Positions 49,601-55,775 of a stretch of DNA of 64,000 nucleotides are shown here, piece by piece; positions within the stretch are counted from its first letter, which is position 1; each line of letters opens with the position of its first letter. The position numbers and the translations under genes are program-made. This DNA comes from Lepidodermella squamata. Taxonomy: Eukaryota; Gastrotricha. Location of the stretch: the NCBI GenBank assembly GCA_047495785.1, contig JBLDXI010000042.1, positions 4,092,001-4,156,000 of the forward strand, in the 5' to 3' direction. The notes under the pieces were generated by a model, which was not told the origin of the DNA, made no database searches, and was given only the letters and a program-made list of their open reading frames with translations.

Positions 49601-50950
49601 TTGGTCGTTGTCATCACCTTGGAGGATGGTGGCAGCAGCACAGGCTACGGCCATAGCGAAGCAAATGAGACGAGCAGCCATAATTCGATAATATTAGTTG
49701 AATATAAAATGAGATTTTCCGGCAACTTTGCTATGATTTATACCCGCGAAGCCCGTCCTACTTTTCGGCTGGTCGAATTCCCCAATTTATATCTGGGAAA
49801 ACACGATGTGTAGTTTCAGCTTGAAGTTACCGTTAACAAGCTACATCTAGGCTTCCTATCTTTTATTTTTTGCTTCAAGTTTCTCTTACTTTTCGTACTT
49901 TTACTCCTACGTTATTTTGATTTCGCGAATTTCTTATCAGCTGATCAAATATCAAACCCTTTCCTATCTCCGAATTTTGTTGCATTTTTCTAGTGCGCAT
50001 CCTCATATTCCATAATATTCTCCAATTAAATGTAGGATTCTGAGTTGTTTTGTGCTGACTAATGCCCTAGGGTTTTTTCACCCAATTTGATTCAATTTGT
50101 ATCCATGTTGTATGAAAAATCCCGGATTTCTCTAATATTAAACAGCTAAAGTCCGAAAGCTATTTCAGCCAGCCGTCGACGATTTATTAATAAAAAACCT
50201 TTATTGGATTACTCATAACTTATACTCAGGAAATTGTCAATATTTGCTAAAATTGATAATACTTATTGGCTGATTCTTGAGTATCGGATTTTTTTATTAT
50301 TTCTTATGTCCAGCGGTATAGTCGAATTGAACAAGCAATTATTGAAAAAATTGAGTTATGACACAGGTTTTTAGTGAATGGACTGAATTTGATTTGGAGA
50401 TAATTTTCAGATTCTTGGCTACAAGAATTTGGAAATATTCCAAAATGTGTGAAAAATCTTTGGCCAGCGCCTAAATTGGCAGGAAGAAAGAGATATCGAT
50501 TTTGAGTACCTAATGATTGATTTTTTGAGTCATTTCCCTATACAAATTTTATGATAAAACCCCAAACAAAATTTCCCACATTTTTTCGAGGTTGAATTTC
50601 CGAACTTTCATTGGATTTTTTATTTAATTTCAGTTGTGCATTTCACGGCGAGCTTCATCGCCGGTTTCGCAGCGGTTGTGGCGTCCAACCCGGTTGATGT
50701 GCTGAAAACACGACTTATGAACGACAAGAACCACGTGAACGAAGCGACAGGGATGGTGGAGCGCCGGTATCACGGCGCCATCCACTGCGCTCTGACCACC
50801 CTGCGAACTGAAGGCTTCCGCGCTTTCTACCGCGGATTCATTCCGAATTGGCTGCGACTCGGCCCGTGGAACGTCGTATTTTTTATGACACTGGAAGAAC
50901 TTCGGACGCTGGACGCGCGGTTTCACGAAGCTTCTTCTTCGACCGAATGA
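37647..50950 (+). CDS. SLC25A30: UCP-type mitochondrial carrier, SLC25A14/A30-like, with giant intron
   Basis: Exon 1 is 37647-38274 (209 codons plus one base) and exon 2 is 50634-50950. The junction is phase 1 (A|TT gives Ile) and restores the family alignment between GLSDGK and VHFTASF; 314 aa. Three carrier repeats each carry the P-x-D/E-x-x-K/R signature ([32 protein letters not shown]), with [14 protein letters not shown] near the end as in KMCP1/UCP5. These inner-membrane carriers exchange anions such as sulfate and thiosulfate or small dicarboxylates. The donor is A|GTGAGT and the acceptor TTTCAG. The 12,359-nt intron is over 200 times the local norm and contains a cluster of other genes. 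The alternative, two halves separated by rearrangement, is less likely because phase and splice sites are intact. Confidence 0.88.
38560..38840 (+). repeat. Orphan copy of the C8-gene upstream module
   Basis: Direct copy of the region upstream of the gene at 41827 (about 41430-41745), including the exact 18-mer GCTGAGACAATATTGATA at 38791-38808. No TATA box or coding sequence follows, so this is a promoter relic. Confidence 0.6.
38841..39500. other. Intronic DNA without recognised gene
   Basis: AT-rich sequence inside the carrier intron. Short open frames (for example 39219-39422 minus) show no signal peptide or Cys pattern. Confidence 0.4.
39857..40237 (-). CDS. Secreted eight-cysteine (C8) protein, member 1
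   Basis: A single exon of 126 aa. A signal peptide ([17 protein letters not shown]) is nearly invariant in this cluster. The mature part has eight Cys in the order C-x3-C, C-x-C, C-x3-C, C-x-C, with [12 protein letters not shown] around the central pair and a conserved C-terminal AEADKP. No known domain was recognised; the spacing suggests a small disulfide-stabilised extracellular protein with four bonds. The mature sequence is nearly identical to the second half of the gene at 41827, so it is a recent duplicate. A TATA box lies on the minus strand at 40301-40310 and the 18-mer GCTGAGACAATATTGATA at 40368-40351. Function is unknown; matrix, defence or secreted effector roles are all possible. 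Confidence 0.75.
   Translation of the reverse strand: MAARLICFAMAVACAAATIVTPSNSFQELIDATNADECEPKCGEIMHSLNYPKYWSKYHEFLEMCSCYNYNPELYHEENVTGGERFCKVVCQAKNLPMVEFHSLEEGTGYGLCTCYVAEADKPTRN
40301..40310 (-). promoter_or_regulatory. TATA box of C8 member 1
   Basis: TTATAAATAA on the minus strand, about 64-73 nt before the ATG. The 18-mer shared by this cluster lies 41 nt further upstream (40351-40368). Confidence 0.65.
40470..41590. other. Central spacer between inverted C8 genes
   Basis: Unique intronic DNA. Open frames such as 40662-40904 and 40858-41151 have no recognisable domain or codon pattern. Confidence 0.35.
41693..41763 (+). promoter_or_regulatory. C8 member 2 promoter: 18-mer plus TATA box
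   Basis: The exact 18-mer GCTGAGACAATATTGATA spans 41693-41710, and TATAAATA lies at 41756-41763, 46 nt downstream. The ATG follows 63 nt later. The same spacing recurs at 43297-43367 and, inverted, at 40368-40301. Confidence 0.65.
41827..42540 (+). CDS. Secreted C8 protein, member 2, internally duplicated
   Basis: A single exon of 237 aa. One signal peptide is followed by two nearly identical C8 domains (about residues 18-125 and 126-237), giving sixteen Cys. Each domain has C-x3-C, C-x-C ([12 protein letters not shown] or [12 protein letters not shown]), C-x3-C and C-x-C followed by AEADKP. The second domain begins after [11 protein letters not shown], which reproduces the start of the mature region without a new signal peptide. 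The DNA of the two halves is almost the same, so the internal duplication is recent. Domain 2 is the closest relative of member 1 at 39857. No homolog was recognised. Confidence 0.78.
   Translation: MAARLICFSMAVACAAATIGAPTNSFHESVNATNADECETRCAETMQSLNYPKYWSKYHEFLEMCSCTNYNPELYHEENVMSGEQGCKDICKAKNLPMVEFHSLEEGTGYGLCACHVAEADKPVSAEATIEAPTNSFQKLIDATNADECEPKCGEIMHSLNYPKYWSKYHEFLEMCSCYNYNPELYHEENVNSGEQGCKDICKAKNLPMVEFHSLEEGTGYGLCACHVAEADKPVRN
43297..43367 (+). promoter_or_regulatory. Promoter module separated from its gene by a LINE
   Basis: The exact 18-mer at 43297-43314 and TATAAATA at 43360-43367 match the member 2 promoter. A LINE begins 6 nt later, and the matching 5'UTR and ATG resume on the other side at 44432. 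Confidence 0.65.
43373..44425 (+). mobile_element. 5'-truncated LINE with tetranucleotide tail and target-site duplication
   Basis: A continuous frame from the insertion edge to the stop at 44279 encodes the C-terminal part of a non-LTR reverse transcriptase: [19 protein letters not shown], the [10 protein letters not shown] strand, and the [10 protein letters not shown] and LQDRAVRII regions. The 3' end is a TAAA/AAAT repeat (44403-44425). Flanking copies of AATTTC at 43367-43372 and 44426-44431 look like the target-site duplication. The element is about 1.05 kb and lacks the endonuclease and the RT catalytic box, so it is dead on arrival. CR1/Jockey-like type. It lies between a TATA box and the start codon of a C8 pseudogene. 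Confidence 0.82.
44491..44650 (+). pseudogene. C8 family pseudogene (member 3)
   Basis: It opens with an intact-looking ATG and the family leader ([20 protein letters not shown]) then DNGPIL as in member 7, but stops at TAG 44584-44586. Homology to the region before the first Cys continues with further stops to about 44650. No Cys domain remains. Its 5'UTR (CTTATCGTTCAAAT) matches members 1 and 2, and its promoter lies on the far side of the LINE. Confidence 0.8.
45249..45680 (-). CDS. Secreted C8 protein, member 4
   Basis: A single exon of 143 aa. A family signal peptide ([18 protein letters not shown]) precedes an acidic spacer ([15 protein letters not shown]). The eight Cys follow in the family order: [26 protein letters not shown] and [12 protein letters not shown]. 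It is closest to member 7 at 54144, which shares the YHQ-IV-NGE-ECNE block and WGEGSLIG region. A minus-strand TATAAATTAAGG lies at 45741-45752. It is nested in the carrier intron, antisense to the host. Function unknown. Confidence 0.78.
   Translation of the reverse strand: MAARLICFSMAVACAAAIIVDGDNGAFLEDFEQQMEYFDQNNGKLSGPYNYWGVKSAEECDEKCNHEGSIYKFSKFFSPVQICACFNYHPDKYHQQIVNNGEQECNEICEAKQLPADYVAWGEGSLIGRCECFADEADRPARG
45741..45752 (-). promoter_or_regulatory. Shared TATA module of C8 member 4
   Basis: TATAAATTAAGG on the minus strand, 61-72 nt before the ATG. The same block, extended by CGG and a GGAAAAT word, is found before members 5 and 7. Confidence 0.6.
45753..47059. other. Intronic DNA with duplicated C8 flanks
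   Basis: No intact gene. About 46470-46620 resembles the 3' flank of member 7 (about 53880-54000; shared CTCTGATATGAAAATCTGAA), showing that segments including flanks were copied. The rest is unassigned. Confidence 0.4.
47085..47576 (-). CDS. Secreted C8 protein, member 5, acidic tail
   Basis: A single exon of 163 aa. Family signal peptide, then DNGPLLPEE, then eight Cys ([37 protein letters not shown]). After the domain it has a 25-residue tail rich in Pro, Glu, Asp and His (ends DEDEDHHDH), which could bind metal or be disordered. It is the tandem sister of member 6, about 2.1 kb away on the same strand. Flanks on both sides are also similar, so the repeat unit includes promoter and 3' region. 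The promoter TATAAATTAAGG lies at 47623-47634. Confidence 0.78.
   Translation of the reverse strand: MAARLICFTMAIACAAAVILEGGDNGPLLPEEKHGDYFDQHIDMLFATGGINEVKSAEECEKECKQTSSNFNWSRYFGPIQYCTCYHYHPDKYNADYTESEEQCKAKCDEKHLPAHFAQGEYGYGLCECFADEKDRPIYPDVPEFPEFPEDENNDEDEDHHDH
47623..47634 (-). promoter_or_regulatory. Shared TATA module of C8 member 5
   Basis: TATAAATTAAGG on the minus strand followed by CGGATTTGCCGG, 47-58 nt before the ATG. Confidence 0.6.
47635..49179. other. Intronic spacer
   Basis: It includes the duplicated upstream flank of member 5 (shared with that of member 6) and unassigned AT-rich DNA. No gene was recognised. Confidence 0.35.
49208..49681 (-). CDS. Secreted C8 protein, member 6, acidic tail
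   Basis: A single exon of 157 aa. Family signal peptide, then [12 protein letters not shown], then the eight Cys ([37 protein letters not shown]). The acidic C-terminal tail ([16 protein letters not shown]) parallels that of member 5. A TATAAATCATAG box is on the minus strand at 49731-49742, a diverged form of the shared promoter block. It is a tandem duplicate of member 5. No known domain. Confidence 0.78.
   Translation of the reverse strand: MAARLICFAMAVACAAATILQGDDNDQLLPEEEQIQYMDKHIDMLFDGVVDVMNTNSAAECEKACKEASPNYNWVRYFGPMQYCMCYNYHPDKYTIDYPENEEQCRAICDGKHLPAHFVPGEYDFGLCECFADEKDRPVPDEYSSDEISVEDGDQHE
49731..49742 (-). promoter_or_regulatory. TATA module of C8 member 6
   Basis: TATAAATCATAG on the minus strand, 50-61 nt before the ATG; a variant of the block at members 4, 5 and 7. 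Confidence 0.55.
49743..50633. other. 3' end of the carrier intron
   Basis: Contains the member 6 upstream flank and AT-rich DNA running to the TTTCAG acceptor at 50633. No gene was recognised. Confidence 0.4.
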
Positions 50951-51212
50951 AATAATCTACCTTAACGATTTTAACGAAAGTGTAAAATTAAATAGAAAAA
51001 TGAATTATTATTTACTATAGTTTCTACACGGTGTTTATTAGTCCAATCTTTCGACAATCTCGGTCGCTATATAATTACTTGCAGGTGCCTGTGAAAAATC
51101 AACAGAATAATTCCTCTCCTTTCTTGACTTTATTTTCGGTTTCGTCACGCTTGAGAAAATCTCTGAACAAACTATCAAATGATGAGTTATTCTTGTCTGA
51201 ATTTTCTCTTGC

Positions 51213-51505
51213 AATGTTTTTATCGTTCTTCTCTTGACCACTTTCAGAAATGGAACTAAACGGATTCAATTATTCGTACAATGCCGAGATTTGCGTGTAA
51301 AAAAGTGAAGGAAGTCATCAACTTTGTCGAAAATTGCCAAATGCCGTTGTTGTTGTTTACGCCTTCTGCGGCTTGTTGCTGTTGCTACTACCAACAAATT
51401 CTTCGGTGCACTCCAGTATTTTCCAGCAGAATTTTACGCGTTATACATTGTAATATATTGCGAATAATGCGTTAAAATTGAAGAATAAAAAAGTAATTTC
51501 GAACA
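51213..51505 (+). repeat. Dispersed repeat, copy 1
   Basis: About 290 nt resembling 61540-61835 in direct orientation. Long shared stretches include the ATTCTTCGGTGC and CAGCAGAATTTTACGCG words. It ends in an A-rich segment with AATAAA, suggesting a short retroposed or non-autonomous element. Confidence 0.6.
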
Positions 51506-52109
51506 AGGGAATGAGTTTTCTGGAATTAGTGTCGTAAGAGTGGTTAATTTTGGACAGGCTATATTTGGACAAAGCGACTTCTACGCGTAAGTGTGTTCAA
51601 TCAGTGAGGTTGAAAAAATTCCCATTAAAATCTCGAGGTGGCTTGAAAGGCGGTCTTTTCAACGGTACCAAGTTAAAGGTATTCTAAAATTTATCTGTTT
51701 TATAATAAATAAAAAGGTGAGATGGCTCAAAACGTTGATTTGGTACCCCTTATTCCCGGCCTACCTGAAAACTTATTGCTCTGAAAAGTTTACAGCTGTA
51801 GTTGACACCATGAACTGTCCACTCGTAAAAAATGGGATATTTGGCGCGGGGGGTTTTTAACAGGTGAGCTCAAGTTTAGGACACACGTGGGGTAATTTTG
51901 GACAGAAAAACGCGTTGGGCTAGAGCACCCCGCCCTAATTTCGGCCGCTTTTCAGGTTTTTCCTACTTTGCCAGCCAGGTGAATTTTTATAAAATATTCG
52001 GCAAAAGCAGAATAAAAGAAGAGTTCTTAGGGTATCGATTGCCGCTTTCCGCAAGTCCGGACGATTTTACCTTGATTTATGGCTAATTTTTTAGTCACCC
52101 AGACACCCG

Positions 52110-52146
52110 GCCGGAATTAGGGAGCGGGGTGCCCTAATTTCGGCCA
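52110..52146. repeat. Hairpin with CCCTAATTTCGGCC stem
   Basis: GGCCGGAATTAGGG and CCCTAATTTCGGCC form a 14-bp stem (one mismatch) around a 9-nt loop. The same stem sequence appears at 51933-51946 and, inverted, at 53348-53361. Confidence 0.6.
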
Positions 52147-52416
52147 CCTCATCCAGGTACACTAATACCACGAGTTTGGTATCGTTAGATTTGTCTCAAA
52201 AAGCTGACTATAAAAACCGCATTTGTTGCTTCACCTGTGAGCTTTTCCTTGATGGCGTGATGCCTGAAACTCAAACTTGATTTGACAGGTACAAGTTTGA
52301 TAACTTGTTTTCTACCTAACAGCCCAACTGCGGTTGACTTTCTAAAATTCTGGAAAAATATCTAAAAAATCCCTTGCCTCCTGTAGAATGAGAGTATCGA
52401 TTTTGTTTTCCCGAAT

Positions 52417-52942
52417 CATAGATAAATAAGTGAGAAAAGATAGGAAACTCCTGCATGAGCATTGTTCCGAAATTCAGTGTCAGCTGTGACCAATCGTTGA
52501 ACTCTCGTCCATTTTCGTTTAATCGAAATTTTGGCATTTTTCCAAGCCTCACTTCTCACTCTTATTGCACAGCCCACCTGGCAAACGGCGGAAAATTCGA
52601 TTTACCATTTTGGCAAAAAAAATCCAAAGTTTAGCAACTTTTAAAAAATTTCTAAATAATGTTTTCATGCGGCTAAGCAGAAAATTTCGAATTTTGACGC
52701 TACGAAAAAAATTCAACGAAGTACGGTATTTGGGTAAAATGCCCTTGAATCTAGGCTGAGGTCTTGCGCAGCGTTTGCCAGGTGGGCTGTGCAATAAGAG
52801 TGAGAAGTGAGGCTTGGAAAAATGCCAAAATTTCGATTAAACGAAAATGGACGAGAGTTCAACGATTGGTCACAGCTGACACTGAATTTCGGAACAATGC
52901 TCATGCAGGAGTTTCCTATCTTTTCTCACTTATTTATCTATG
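52417..52942. repeat. Perfect 171-bp inverted repeat with 184-nt spacer
   Basis: Arms 52417-52587 and 52772-52942 are exact reverse complements as read by eye. The arms begin CATAGATAAATAAG and end GGCAAACG at the spacer side. Such a sequence would fold into a long hairpin as RNA or cruciform DNA. Open frames within it occur identically on both strands because of the symmetry and are not evidence of genes. Confidence 0.85.
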
Positions 52943-53545
52943 TCCCGAATTCAATTCCACTATTTACTGCTAATTTTTGGAATCGAACCCTCGAAAACAC
53001 TAAAATTACCCCTCTCGATCTCTTCACCTGGGCGGTTTTAGATAGAATTTTTAATACCAAAATGAAGCTGGCGTTTAGCTGGTAGCTGGTAATTAATGAG
53101 GTGAAAGCAGTAAATTTTAAAGAGCCAGTTTCAGCTAAATTATACCTGCAAAGTAGCGGTAACAGAGCACTCGAGAAGCGACATAAGCCCGCTCGCTCGC
53201 ATTTAGAATTATTTTTTTGCGATCACGTGCTTGAAAAATCATGAAACAGATGGGCTCAACAATGCAATTTTACTGAATTGCGTGCAAATAAAACTGCTGC
53301 ACAGCACTTCGTGTCCAAATTTCGGCCGGCGGCCGAATTTAGGAAGTGGCCGAAATTAGGGCTCCCTCCTCTAAAGTAGCGGGAACAAAATTTGAATCGA
53401 GTTTACATGACGTCATCACTTTCTTGGCATCATATGCGCAATTTTATCGGAATTTCAAGAAAAGCTTCAAGTTCTGCACGCATCCCGACTATTATGAATA
53501 TGCCTATGAGGTGTCCAAAATTAACTCACAAGTGTCCGAAATTAG

Positions 53546-54143
53546 CCAAACCATCAAGTACTTCTATAATATCAAGGTAAAATTGGAAAATTACCAAATT
53601 TTGCGCATAGATGGGAAATGGGCCCCCTCATGTCCTGAATTCATGTTCACACCTCCGATTCATTATGGCAGTCCAGGTAGTACTAGCTTGGAGCGTGGTA
53701 CCGTGGTACCTGGTAGTACCAAATTTGCCAATAAGTATTGGATTTCAAAATTAACAACCGATGGATATTGGAATTAACTTCAATCGATTAATTGGATAAC
53801 CAGACCAAGCGCTTTCAGAATTATTCAGACACCTGTCAGACTTCAATTTCTCGTCGTTGGTATCTCGTTTTTCGAAAATTAACAACTGGTTATTCGTGAA
53901 ATAGGCTGTCCTACCTCTGATATGAAAATCTGAATCCGAATCACATAATCGGTTGACTTGGCTCTGAACATTCTATTCACGGCATCTGCCGAACAGTGTT
54001 TCCATGTGCCGCATTGTGAAGCCAACAAATGAATACAACACATCGAACAAAAGAGCTTCAAAATATTACCCTTTACCGTGTATTTATTTCGCTTGAAATA
54101 GCCCATCACATAAAATAAATTTGGCGCGTGCATGCGTATCTGG
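53546..54143. other. Spacer with member 7 3' flank
   Basis: It holds closely spaced GGTACC/GGTAGTACC words near 53690-53725 and the 3' flank of C8 member 7. The frame 53346-53777 is open but lacks any recognisable feature. Confidence 0.35.
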
Positions 54144-54572
54144 TTAAGCGTAGATAGGCTTATCAGCTTCATCGGCGAAGCACTCGCATGTGCCGATGAG
54201 GCTGCCCTCAATCCAGGCTTGGTAGTGAGCCGGCAGCTGCCTGGCCTCGCAGACTTCATTGCACTCCGGCTCGCCGTTGTCGACGATCTTCTGATGGTAC
54301 TTGCCAGGATGGAAGTTGAAACATTGACAAAATTGTACGGGACCGAGGAATTGCGACCATTGATAGATGCTTTCGTCTGCCGTGCATTTCTGGTCGCATT
54401 CTTCGGCGCTTTCGACGAACATAAAGCCCCAAGGAGCGGACATTCTTTCGTCATACTGTTTCCAGTATTGGCTTTTTTCTGCGCCAGACAGTACGGGTCC
54501 GTTATCGCCATCAATGATGATGGCAGCAGCACAGGCGAAGGCCATGGTGAAGCAAATGAGACTAGAAACCAT
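54144..54572 (-). CDS. Secreted C8 protein, member 7
   Basis: A single exon of 142 aa, just outside the carrier gene. A slightly changed leader (MVSSLICFTMAFACAAAII) precedes DGDNGPVL, then eight Cys ([38 protein letters not shown]). It is closest to member 4. A TATAAATTAAGG is on the minus strand at 54619-54630. Its location beyond the host gene shows the family is not confined to the intron. Confidence 0.78.
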   Translation of the reverse strand: MVSSLICFTMAFACAAAIIIDGDNGPVLSGAEKSQYWKQYDERMSAPWGFMFVESAEECDQKCTADESIYQWSQFLGPVQFCQCFNFHPGKYHQKIVDNGEPECNEVCEARQLPAHYQAWIEGSLIGTCECFADEADKPIYA

Positions 54573-54618
54573 TTTTGCTAAAATTTAGTGAGATATCAAT
54601 GAATTTTCGGAAAATACG

Positions 54619-54630
54619 CCTTAATTTATA
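54619..54630 (-). promoter_or_regulatory. Shared TATA module of C8 member 7
   Basis: TATAAATTAAGG on the minus strand, 47-58 nt before the ATG, followed by a CGTATTTTCCG variant of the downstream block. Confidence 0.6.
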
Positions 54631-54919
54631 CTGGTGCAGCCGCACCCCTGATGTAGGAAGTGCGAAATCCTCTGCAAATGAACAGCTAAGAAAACACTTG
54701 GTGTTGTTTCAGCGTTATACTGGTAGTTGCGGATTTTCGTCGAGCTTGTTTATTTGCTTTCATATTATTCATTCGTCTATATGTGTCGCAGGGTACCGAA
54801 CGTATGATCAAATACGTAGCTTTGAAATGCGTATTCAGTTTTGCAAATTTAACGCAACATGCGTGGGATATGATGAAGTGATTTCTTGTGACCATTTAAT
54901 CGTCCATATTTTTTTGCTT

Positions 54920-55016
54920 GTACTTGTGTGGTGGTGGTAGCATGTGCAGTACTGGATGGGGGCCATTGTCGCCAGCAGCACAGGCGACGGCCATGTTGAA
55001 GCAGATGAGACGGCTT
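54920..55016 (-). pseudogene. C8 family pseudogene fragment (member 8)
   Basis: On the minus strand a leader-like piece (RLICFNMAVACAA) is fused directly to a GDNGP piece and then, in another frame, to the GPIQYCTCY region; the intervening part is deleted. The upstream flank (CTAGGCTTGTCATCTT) resembles that of member 5. Non-functional remnant. Confidence 0.7.
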
Positions 55017-55215
55017 GTCTAGGCTTGTCATCTTTCATTTGTTGTTGCATAGGTTTTCACTCCGTTGTAACGAGCTCCTAGAGGCAAGTTTTCAGGAAAT
55101 TTCCAGGATCCCCACCGTCCGGAAACGAAGTTTTCGCAAGTTTTCGCCAGATTCCAGATATCGGGTCGTTCGCATCTCACTAGAATCCGTCTTCTATTCG
55201 ACTTAAATATACGAA

Positions 55216-55437
55216 TTCCTCCCGCAGTCATCCCGCACATCCCGCAGTTTATCATGTGGACGTCCACGTGTATTGCAGCGTGATAAAACTTTCTCTGCAT
55301 TCTCCCATACAAAAAATAGTGTGCATATGTTAATGATTTTGCGAGAAGATGATATAGCTTATCCCGCACCCTTATCCCGCAGTCCCGCAGTCATGTTTGT
55401 TCACGTGATGCGGGACTGCGGGATGCTGCGGGAGGAA
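55216..55437. mobile_element. Small inverted-repeat element (MITE-like)
   Basis: The ends are imperfect inverted repeats: TTCCTCCCGCAG followed by CATCCCGCA at 55216-55250, mirrored at 55408-55437. Total about 222 nt, no coding capacity. Extra CCCGCA copies lie near 55362-55390. Confidence 0.5.
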
Positions 55438-55775
55438 CTTCTAAATAACCGCCGTCACTGGACAAGGCGGCCTCATCCGGGCTGCGTTATTGGTTGATGA
55501 AGTGCGTTAATGAAGACGCAATGTACAAGTATCCATACTTCCACCAGCCTAACTGTTTCCCTATCCACGTCCCATTGGACTTATAACTTATATAAAGATA
55601 ACTCGGCAAGTGAAGGCAATCAGTGCTTGGACGTATTAAAATTGCATGATATCGCATGTAGTGAAGTGACATATGCGACTTATCTTATCGCTTTGAAGAA
55701 CAAGTTGAAAACATGTGTAGTGGCGCAGTAAATTCTAGTGAGCTGTAGTAGAAATTGAGGGACATTTTTCGAACT

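Larger units (their letters stand above)
38275..50633 (+). other. 12.4-kb intron hosting nested genes
   Basis: Intron of the SLC25A30-like gene. It contains five intact genes and one pseudogene of an eight-cysteine secreted family on both strands, one LINE copy, and duplicated promoter modules. All other introns modelled in the window are 47-500 nt apart from the LINE-bearing MUL1 intron. Confidence 0.8.
51540..53545. repeat. Repeat-rich block, possible non-autonomous DNA transposon
   Basis: The words TAATTTTGGACA and CCCTAATTTCGGCC recur in both orientations (51547, 51933, 52132, 53318, 53348, 53512, 53529). The outer pair (GGTTAATTTTGGACA and the reverse of TGTCCGAAATTAGCC) could be imperfect terminal inverted repeats. 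No transposase was seen. Open frames here are probably not genes. Confidence 0.45.

Noticed and set aside
52316-52794. Matching open frames on both strands around 52.4-52.9 kb
   Set aside because: Their identity is explained by the perfect inverted repeat, not by a protein family.
53346-53777. 143-codon plus-strand frame
   Set aside because: It starts inside the CCCTAATTTCGGCC repeat and has no signal peptide, domain or splice context.
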